A stretch of DNA of 64,000 bases, taken from positions 1-64,000 of the forward strand of contig CAZRMM010000001.1 in NCBI GenBank assembly GCA_964601225.1. The letters run 5' to 3'. The stretch comes from CAYRGC01 sp964601225 (GTDB lineage Bacteria > Patescibacteriota > Gracilibacteria > Peribacterales > Peribacteraceae). The notes below the pieces were generated by a model that was given only the letters and a program-made list of their open reading frames with translations, was not told the origin of the DNA and searched no databases. The position numbers and the translations under genes were made by a program. Numbering within the stretch: position 1 is the stretch's first letter; each line of letters starts with the position of its first letter. Positions 57,665-64,000 of this stretch are shown here, one piece after another.

Positions 57665-58948
57665 TTAGGGCTTCCGAATGATGCTCTTTGCGCGTTCCAG
57701 TCTTTCCCGCACCTCGGCCTCATACCCTCTCCCCGTCGGCTCATACAAATCGCGCGGCTGCACGCCGATCGGAAAATAATTCGCCGTAACGATGCCGCCC
57801 GGCACATCGTGCGGATACTGGTATCCCTCGTGATACCCCTGTTCCTTCATGCCTTTGAGCGGAGCGTTGCGGAGATGGTTCGGCACCTCGAGCGTCGGCG
57901 CGGCGGCGACGAGCGAGCGCGCCGCGCCCATCGCGCGCGTCACCGCGTTGCTCTTCGGCGCTTGAGCCAGGTACACGCACGCGTGCGCCAGGAAGTACTC
58001 CCCCTCCGGATAGCCCACGAGCTCGAAGGCCTGCCAGGCTGCGACCACGAGCGGGAGCGCGTGAGGATCGGCGTTTCCGACGTCCTCGCTTGCGAAGATG
58101 GCCATGCGGCGGAAGAGGAACCGGGGATCTTCGCCGCTGCCGAGCATCCGGAAGAGCCAGACCAACGCGGCGTCGGGGTCGCTGCCGCGCATCGTCTTGA
58201 TAAAGGCGGACACCACGTTGTAATGGTCCTCGCCGGTCTTGTCATACCGCCGCCCACGCTCGCGCAGGAGGGTGTCCACCTTGGCAATATCCACGGTTCC
58301 GCCGGCGGTATGGACGGCGAGCTCAAGCGTGTTGAGGGCGATGCGCGCGTCGCCATTCGCCACCGTGGCGATGCGCGCGAGCACGTCGTCCCCCACGGTC
58401 ACCTTCCCGCCGTACCCGCGCGGATCGTGCAGCGCCCGCCGAAGCATTGTCACGAGGTCCTCCACGCCGAGCGGTTGCAAGAGGATCACTTGGGATCGCG
58501 AGACGAGTGCGGCATTGACGTCGAAGTACGGATTCTGCGTCGTGGCGCCGATGAGCGTCACAGCACCGCTTTCCACGAAAGGCAGGAGCGCGTCCTGCTG
58601 CGATCGGTTGAACCGATGGATCTCATCAATAAAGAGAACCGTGCGCTCCGGGAGCATGCCTCGCGCGCGCTCCGCGGCCTGCTCGCAGACCTCTTTCAAC
58701 TCCTTCACGCCGGACGTCACGGCGTTGAGCTTCACGAAGCGCGCCTGTGTCGCCTCGGCAATGATATGTGCAAGAGTCGTTTTTCCCGTCCCGGGAGGAC
58801 CGGCCAGAATGACCGAGCGCAAGGCATCTTGCTCGATGGCGCGACGCAGGGCGCTCCCCTCCCCAACCGCATGCGCTTGCCCCACGAAATCCGCGAGCTT
58901 CCGAGGTCGCAGACGCGAGGCCAAAGGTTCCTGCGGCAAAGAAGCCAT
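57665..58948 (-). CDS. rarA: Replication-associated recombination ATPase RarA/MgsA
   Basis: 427 aa. AAA+ core: GPPGTGKTTLAH (about 51-62), Walker B LFIDEIHRFNRSQQD (about 103), sensor GATTQNPYF (about 132). The C-terminal tetramerisation region (GSDPDAALVWLFRML, YHEGYQYPHD) is typical. It acts at stalled forks. TATGAT ends exactly 6 nt before the ATG. Confidence 0.96.
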   Translation of the reverse strand: MASLPQEPLASRLRPRKLADFVGQAHAVGEGSALRRAIEQDALRSVILAGPPGTGKTTLAHIIAEATQARFVKLNAVTSGVKELKEVCEQAAERARGMLPERTVLFIDEIHRFNRSQQDALLPFVESGAVTLIGATTQNPYFDVNAALVSRSQVILLQPLGVEDLVTMLRRALHDPRGYGGKVTVGDDVLARIATVANGDARIALNTLELAVHTAGGTVDIAKVDTLLRERGRRYDKTGEDHYNVVSAFIKTMRGSDPDAALVWLFRMLGSGEDPRFLFRRMAIFASEDVGNADPHALPLVVAAWQAFELVGYPEGEYFLAHACVYLAQAPKSNAVTRAMGAARSLVAAAPTLEVPNHLRNAPLKGMKEQGYHEGYQYPHDVPGGIVTANYFPIGVQPRDLYEPTGRGYEAEVRERLERAKSIIRKP

Positions 58949-58981
58949 AGACCGATCATACCGGAGCCCGTCGCGCGTCGA

Positions 58982-59947
58982 TCAGATTGTCTTCTCTTTT
59001 TCCCTCAAGAATCGGGCAAGCTGTCGCTCAAGAGCCGCCGTGTATTCCAGAAGGAGCCCCGTATCCTCGGTTTCCCGGCGAAGCGCGTCGATCTTGTCGC
59101 CTTCCGCCTGCGGCACGCCGAGGAACGGCAGGCCGACGGCGCGAGCCAGGATCGCGCCGTGATACCGTTGGGTGAGGATAAGCCCGGCACCCTCGAGTGC
59201 GGACGGCACGTCCGTCGATACCCTCAGCTCCCGCACTTCGACCGGGATGGACGTCACGAGCGATCGCAGGTGAGACGCTCGTTCGCGCTCGGCCGGATGA
59301 TCGGGTTCCATGAGAACGATACGGCACGACGAAAATCGTCCGTCGGCGAGTTGCTGGCGAAGTGCGGCATCGAGCGCCTCACCGCTATTCAACCGTGGAA
59401 TCACAATGAGTATATTCTGTGATCGCGTGTCAATCTTTACGGCTCTGAGTAAAGAAAAAACCGGATCAAAAGTCCGAACAACTGAAGTAGTCAATTTCCA
59501 CGATCGCACCCGTTCCATACTCAGAAGGTCGCGAACGCTCACGGCAGCAGCATGGCGAAAGACCCAACACGCGATGTGTTCACCAATTCTTGTGGTAAAC
59601 GGACCCACTCCCTGTGTCGCAAGAACGATCGGTTTTCCCAATAGTCTTGCCACGGCGGCGTGCCACCCCCAAACCAGACATGCCCTGAAAGATTCGATAT
59701 CGGTAAAAAGCGTTCCTCCGCCAAAAACCACTACGTCTGCCTCACGGATTGCCCGCACCGTTCTCCACCATGGACGAAAAAGCGAGCGTGCACCGCACGG
59801 CAAGCGCTCGCTCTCCCCTGCTTTCGGTTTGCCGGCGACAAGTACGGTCCACGCGCAGTCGGGAAAACGCGTGACAAAGTATTCGCGGAGCATCTCGTCC
59901 CCGAAATTCGCCTGTCCGTAATTGCCGACGAGAATGGCTCGTACCAT
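58982..59947 (-). CDS. csaB: CsaB-like polysaccharide pyruvyltransferase
   Basis: 321 aa. Start VGNYGQANFGDEMLRE and VVFGGGTLFTD (about 72-82), then the GT-B-like second half with RYHGAILARAVGLPFLGVP (about 263-281) match CsaB, which adds ketal pyruvate to wall polymers to hold S-layer proteins. S-layers are common on CPR cells. TACACT ends 7 nt before the ATG. Confidence 0.93.
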   Translation of the reverse strand: MVRAILVGNYGQANFGDEMLREYFVTRFPDCAWTVLVAGKPKAGESERLPCGARSLFRPWWRTVRAIREADVVVFGGGTLFTDIESFRACLVWGWHAAVARLLGKPIVLATQGVGPFTTRIGEHIACWVFRHAAAVSVRDLLSMERVRSWKLTTSVVRTFDPVFSLLRAVKIDTRSQNILIVIPRLNSGEALDAALRQQLADGRFSSCRIVLMEPDHPAERERASHLRSLVTSIPVEVRELRVSTDVPSALEGAGLILTQRYHGAILARAVGLPFLGVPQAEGDKIDALRRETEDTGLLLEYTAALERQLARFLREKEKTI

Positions 59948-59992
59948 GACAAAAAGTGTACCTACACCCTCCCCTCGAGCGAAACTGAAAGA

Positions 59993-60439
59993 TTACGCCT
60001 TGATCTCTTCTTTGACGGTCTCCGCAGGAGTCTCGTCCGACGAAGCCTCGGCAGGCTTGGCAACGGCAACGGCAAATTCGTCCGCCGATGTGAAGCGTTC
60101 ACTCATGCGAGCGGACTTGCCGCTGCGACCTCGAATGAAGCTGAGCTTGGCGCGGCGCACCTTGGCGATCTTCTTCACCTCCACCTTCTCGAGACTCGGA
60201 GAGAAGAACGGGAAGATCTTCTCGACGCCGACGCCGGAGGCGATGCGGCGGACCGTGAAAGTCGCATCCGTGGGAACATGACCGCGATGAACGGCAATCA
60301 CGAGGCCTTCAAAAATCTGCACGCGCTCCTTCTCGCCTTCCTTCACACGCTCGTGGACGCGAACGGTAAAACCCGGCTGAATTTCCGGGATCTCCTTGCG
60401 GTATTTCTTGGCCTGAGACGACAGAATGGGCGACGGCAT
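59993..60439 (-). CDS. rplS: 50S ribosomal protein bL19
   Basis: 148 aa. The core IQPGFTVRVHERVKEG, GLVIAVHRG and GVGVEKIFPFFSPSLEKVEV is clear; the family is ~115 aa and an Ala/Glu/Thr-rich C-terminal tail accounts for the extra length, much like the extended bS16 here. It lies at the 30S-50S interface. Confidence 0.96.
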   Translation of the reverse strand: MPSPILSSQAKKYRKEIPEIQPGFTVRVHERVKEGEKERVQIFEGLVIAVHRGHVPTDATFTVRRIASGVGVEKIFPFFSPSLEKVEVKKIAKVRRAKLSFIRGRSGKSARMSERFTSADEFAVAVAKPAEASSDETPAETVKEEIKA

Positions 60440-60536
60440 AGCTGGGAGAGGTTACTGAAGCCAAGGGGTGAAGTAAAGCCATTCTTTCATGCTTTACCCC
60501 CTCAAAGACCTCCGGATGCGTAGCTTGAAGCCAAAG

Positions 60537-61124
60537 CTATTTCCCTACCGCTTCCTCGATCTGCCGCTGAATCGTGTTGAGAACGATCATATGTCGTGGA
60601 TCCTGCAAAATCTCCAGGATAAAACGATCCTTCAGGCTGAGACGATAGAGGAAATCCGCCTCGGAGAAGATCGAGTATTTTGCGTTCTTGAAACCGGGAT
60701 CCTGCAAGAGCAGCGCCTCGATCACCTCTTTGCGCACGGTCCCGACAATGAGTAAGTCCACTTTACTCTCCGTCCCCGTAAAGAGGCCCGCAAGGGTAAC
60801 GAGCTGAATATTGGGGAGGTTCTTCAGGCTCGTGACAACCGGGTTCTCCGTTTGAATTTCCTTGGAAAAAATACTGCGCAGATCCACATAGAGCGGAAAT
60901 GTCGTGTCGACGTGGTAGTACTTCTTCCGATTCTTATGTCGCGCCTTCACCAAACCGATACGTCGGAGATTCTCCAGCTCGCGACGAATGGAGTTAATCT
61001 GCTCACCAAGAAGCCTGGTCAACTCACGGATAAAGTATTCCGTGTCCGGATGGAGCAGAAAGGTGGAGAGGAGCTTCACCCGGGTCTGCGAGCTAAAGAG
61101 GGCCTTCAGAGTCGTTGAAGACAT
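60537..61124 (-). CDS. Winged-helix protein with nucleotidyltransferase-like domain
   Basis: 195 aa. The N-terminal winged helix (VKLLSTFLLHPDTEYFIRELTRLLG, seen in two parts; residues 14-80) resembles ArsR/MarR-like DNA binders. The C-terminal half (LAGLFTGTESKVDLLIVG, with the strand VDLLIVG) has the shape of MNT-type nucleotidyltransferases, though the catalytic GS and DxD are degenerate. Probably a transcription regulator; the TrbL-like cluster starts divergently next to it. Confidence 0.7.
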   Translation of the reverse strand: MSSTTLKALFSSQTRVKLLSTFLLHPDTEYFIRELTRLLGEQINSIRRELENLRRIGLVKARHKNRKKYYHVDTTFPLYVDLRSIFSKEIQTENPVVTSLKNLPNIQLVTLAGLFTGTESKVDLLIVGTVRKEVIEALLLQDPGFKNAKYSIFSEADFLYRLSLKDRFILEILQDPRHMIVLNTIQRQIEEAVGK

Positions 61125-61401
61125 GGTGCGCACAAACCTTACTCAGGGTGATGATCAAAGTGCAAGAAAAGTACTCAAGTTGATATCCCTTCGTAGTTTT
61201 CAATAAAATTGGCTTACATTAGATAAAATCTAGAGATTTTTTCATCGAAAAAAGTATCGGATGAATAACAATTGTACTCGATATTTTTGCCCTTTCATTG
61301 TGAAGTACTATTTCCATCGCATTCGAAAGAATTGCTTTTGGAGGCCGATTTTTTGGCTTCGACGATTGAATACCGAACTAAAAAATGATACAATAATGGG
61401 A

Positions 61402-63279
61402 ATGTCTCGACGCACTGTCGTCATCGGGTTCCTGGCAGGACTCTTGGGTCTCCTTCTCTCATTCCAGGGAGAAGGTATTTTGAGTATTCCCCAGGCATCC
61501 GCCGCCACGACGGCAACGGCAACCGATCCGGTCGCAAGCCTCCTGGGTCAGGCTTCCGTCTTTGCCGGTCTTGCGATTACGACCCTGAACTTCATTGCGT
61601 GGTTCCTGTTCTATGTCCTCGACATCATCATGGATCCGCAATGGATCTTTGATCTGAAAACCTCCGGCGCCGACGGAAACTTGATGGGAATGCTTCGTGA
61701 GATCTGGCAACTCTGCCGCGATCTCGTGAACATGGCGATGGCCCTTCTTCTCATTTACGAAGCAATCGTGATGATCGTGAAAGCCGATGGTGCCAAGGTG
61801 AAGGAATTGCTTCCGAAATTCGTGCTTGCGCTCGTCGCAGTGAACTTTTCCTGGTTCATTCCTCGGGCAATCTTCGATGCGTCGCAAGTCCTCACCTACA
61901 CCGTCTATCAGATCCCGAACATGATCGGCATGGACGGCTGCACCATGCCGGTTTCCGCGGCCGACCCCACCAACCGTAAACCTTGTGAAATTGCTTCAAA
62001 ATTCGCATTCTTCAGCGATACGGACAGCATGGTCCTCGTGGGAAGCGGCTTCTATCGCAATGACGCCGACGGCTCCACCGGTTGGCGCTGTCCTCTGGAA
62101 AAAGTGCTCTGTGTGCAGATGAAGGAATACAGCGCGGCCGCGAACCTGAGCGCCCGATCGAAGGTTTTGAACGGACTGATCATCAACTACGCCCGACTGC
62201 GCAATCTCATCTTCATTACGGATGTGCGCCCGCCATCGGGCGGCCCCATCGGTTCCACGGGCGGGGAGGTGTTCGCGCGATCCGCGGGTTATCTCATCAA
62301 GCTTTTCATCGCCGTGATCATTCACATCGCCATCGTCTTCCCGCTGCTGGCCATGGTCGCGGGCTTCGCGATCCGAATCCCAATTCTCTGGGTCACGATC
62401 GCGCTCATGCCGCTCGTGGCAATCGGCTTTGTCATGGGCGACAAATTGGGTGAATTCAATCCGATGAAGGTGATCTGGGAACAGTTCCTCTCGGCGGTTT
62501 TCCTGCCGGTAAAAGTCGCACTGCCCTTCGTCATCGGATTCGTACTGCTCAATGCGGGCTCTACGGCCGCTCCCCCCTCCGGAGACGCCTTCGCCGGATT
62601 GTCGCGCCCGATCGCGATCTTCACGGAAATTCGCGATTTCTGGCAGATGCTCTGGATGGTGATCGCGCTCGGCATCATCTGGAAGTACTCGTTTGACGTG
62701 CTGAAGAAGGATCCTCTCATGGGTCACTTCGCCCAGGGTATTCAGGACATGGGAAAAAACCTCGGTACGCTCGCCGCCAAGATTCCGATGTCCGCCCCCG
62801 TCATCCCATGGGGAGGCGATCGCACGTCGCTCACGCGCATCATGCGCGCAGGCAACCTGCGCGAGATCAACACCCGCCTCGATACCCAGAGCATCACCGA
62901 AGCACTCGCGGAACAAAGCCGCTTCTTGCGCAGCACGCCTTCAGGCGGAACGGGGGTGCGACAGGAAACGATCAACAACACAATCAACGTCAACACGAAC
63001 CTCAACCGTTCAAACAAGGCCACGGTCGACCTTCTCTCGAGTGCGTCCGTCAGAGGGCTCACGGAGGAAGAGACTCGGAAACGTCTCAATGCGCTCCTTG
63101 CGCGCGCTCGAAGCGAAGGCGGAGCGCCCCTCAACGGCGCCACGAACAACCAGGTGCTCGAAGCAATCTTGCGCGAGCACGCACGCGCTTCCGGCGGCAC
63201 CATTGAAAACGCTGATGCTGAGCGATTGCGCAAGATTTTGCGTGAATCCTCTCTCGGCAGCGGGACCGTCGCCAGCTGA
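61402..63279 (+). CDS. TrbL/VirB6-like polytopic membrane protein
   Basis: 625 aa. A signal-like first helix (ending ASAA, about 33) is followed by about seven more TM segments between 45 and 430, then a soluble C-terminal tail rich in Asn/Arg (about 480-625). This is the layout of TrbL/VirB6 channel proteins of type IV secretion. The ATG at 61402 is chosen because TACAAT, with TGA in front, ends 7 nt upstream; the open frame extends to 61261 but without promoter support. Probably first gene of a secretion or DNA-transfer operon. Confidence 0.8.
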   Translation: MSRRTVVIGFLAGLLGLLLSFQGEGILSIPQASAATTATATDPVASLLGQASVFAGLAITTLNFIAWFLFYVLDIIMDPQWIFDLKTSGADGNLMGMLREIWQLCRDLVNMAMALLLIYEAIVMIVKADGAKVKELLPKFVLALVAVNFSWFIPRAIFDASQVLTYTVYQIPNMIGMDGCTMPVSAADPTNRKPCEIASKFAFFSDTDSMVLVGSGFYRNDADGSTGWRCPLEKVLCVQMKEYSAAANLSARSKVLNGLIINYARLRNLIFITDVRPPSGGPIGSTGGEVFARSAGYLIKLFIAVIIHIAIVFPLLAMVAGFAIRIPILWVTIALMPLVAIGFVMGDKLGEFNPMKVIWEQFLSAVFLPVKVALPFVIGFVLLNAGSTAAPPSGDAFAGLSRPIAIFTEIRDFWQMLWMVIALGIIWKYSFDVLKKDPLMGHFAQGIQDMGKNLGTLAAKIPMSAPVIPWGGDRTSLTRIMRAGNLREINTRLDTQSITEALAEQSRFLRSTPSGGTGVRQETINNTINVNTNLNRSNKATVDLLSSASVRGLTEEETRKRLNALLARARSEGGAPLNGATNNQVLEAILREHARASGGTIENADAERLRKILRESSLGSGTVAS

Positions 63280-63290
63280 TCTCCCCTCTC

Positions 63291-64000
63291 ATGACCCTCG
63301 AATTCCGCCAACGGCAGGAAACGCTCTCTCCCGCCGCCGAAACGGCCCCGGAAGCACGCCTTGTGACGCAGACACAAAGCTCCGCCGAACGCACGGCACT
63401 GGCTTTTCGTATGACGCCCGGACCGGCGACGACCATGCTTCAGGAAAGTTCCACGCTCAATCTCGCCAGGCAATGGCACACCCTCATGCGCACGTCCCTC
63501 GTCCCCGAGCTTGTCTCAGGACTGCGAGCACGGCGCGATGTCGTCCTCCAGGGCCTGCAAAACTTCGCTCCGACCCAGTCGGCTCTGCAGCAAGCGATCG
63601 ACTCCCTCCTCCAGCGTTCGGAAACATTTCTGAAAGACGAGCGTTCCCAGGCATTCTCTCTCTTTTTTCAGGTGGAACAAGTCGGACAATCGCTCCAGAA
63701 AACGGTTGCGTCGGCACCCCCGGAGATCCAGGCGGCCCTCACCTCCCTGCTTCAGTTCGTCGGGGATATGTACAACCGCATGCAACTGGAGCGCCCGGCC
63801 ATGCATCGAGAGGGATATCGCGGTCGTGAAGTCGACAAGAAAGCTGGCAACGCTTTGCGGCTACTGTTCGTCGTCGGCGCTACGGGCGGCTTTGCGATTC
63901 AGGGTGCTCTCTTTGCCTTCGCAAAGGACGGAAACGGCAATCGCGTGACAAACCCCACCGCATTGGCACTCTACGGCTCTTTGCTTGGCATGGGTGTCTT
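63291..64000 (+). CDS. Partial gene downstream of TrbL-like (runs off the window)
   Basis: At least 236 aa, open to the window end. It starts MTLEFRQRQETLS, 11 bp after the TrbL-like stop, and is helical and Gln/Ser-rich; a hydrophobic segment (LLFVVGATGGFAIQGALFAFA) begins near residue 193. Context suggests a further component of the same membrane system. No family recognised. Confidence 0.65.
   Translation, partial: MTLEFRQRQETLSPAAETAPEARLVTQTQSSAERTALAFRMTPGPATTMLQESSTLNLARQWHTLMRTSLVPELVSGLRARRDVVLQGLQNFAPTQSALQQAIDSLLQRSETFLKDERSQAFSLFFQVEQVGQSLQKTVASAPPEIQAALTSLLQFVGDMYNRMQLERPAMHREGYRGREVDKKAGNALRLLFVVGATGGFAIQGALFAFAKDGNGNRVTNPTALALYGSLLGMGV

Noticed and set aside
1..64000. CRISPR arrays, IS elements, rRNA or tmRNA
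   Set aside because: No regularly spaced repeats, no transposase catalytic domain and no rRNA or tmRNA signature were found on reading.
1..64000. Alternative genetic code 25 (TGA as glycine)
   Set aside because: TGA ends several conserved genes at the expected place, such as the kinase and recombinase genes, and no conserved gene is interrupted by in-frame TGA.

Overview
The window looks like a chromosomal segment of a Patescibacteria (CPR) bacterium, most likely on the Peribacteria/Peregrinibacteria side. The reasons are a GC-rich, gene-dense layout with very short spacers, a VirB2/TrbC-like pilin and a TrbL/VirB6-like membrane protein in a minimal genome, an enlarged MraY, a compact PilB-like ATPase, baseplate-J-like and FecR/Ig-like envelope proteins, and many large hypotheticals. 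TGA is used as a stop, so this is not code 25. The lineage is inference; no rRNA gene is present.

Layout. 1-4.5 kb: 3' end of a tRNA (probably Ile-UAU) carrying a small, lower-GC integrated element: large serine recombinase, terminase-small-subunit-like protein, NLPN methyltransferase-like protein and a two-TM protein. 4.5-11.7 kb: Ser/Thr kinase, rplI, peptide-binding lipid-anchored or membrane-anchored protein, secG, tRNA-Val, hydrolase, pilin-like protein, KH protein, rpsP, DciA-like protein. 11.7-24.6 kb: two GT4 glycosyltransferases, prmC, purA, nadK and several unknowns, including an 877-aa protein with three HTH-like repeats. 24-31 kb: fbp, gap, mraY, dnaB, recA. 31.5-46.5 kb: lipoprotein, sigma-region-4/HARE-HTH protein, ruvX, rpsT, glmS, class B PBP, pilB-like ATPase, FecR protein, rluD, an array of three predicted small RNAs, tyrS. 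46.7-64 kb: a 738-aa unknown, a Xer recombinase with an adjacent dif-like site, ydcF-like gene, pgk, a WecA/MraY-family transferase, M23 peptidase, TsaE-HD fusion, rarA, csaB, rplS, a wHTH protein and the start of a TrbL-like cluster.

How it works together. Glycolysis/gluconeogenesis (fbp, gap, pgk), amino-sugar synthesis (glmS), lipid-linked wall precursors (mraY, WecA-like), wall synthesis and remodelling (PBP, M23, csaB) and translation genes are interleaved. Genome maintenance is well represented: dnaB and a DciA-like loader, recA with a palindromic operator, rarA, ruvX, Xer/dif.

Main observations. (1) About 23 genes have a -10-like hexamer ending 5-8 nt (usually exactly 6) before the start codon, which implies widespread leaderless mRNAs and fixes many starts. 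(2) Between rluD and tyrS there are three tandem units, each with its own promoter, two hairpins and a terminator hairpin with a conserved CCTTYC-type loop: a candidate new small-RNA family. (3) A near-symmetric dif-like site sits 10 bp upstream of the single Xer gene, and G-rich GGGNAGGG octamers change strand across it, which suggests the replication terminus is at about 50 kb. (4) recA has overlapping GTGTAC/GTACAC palindromes over its -10 box, a candidate lineage-specific SOS operator.
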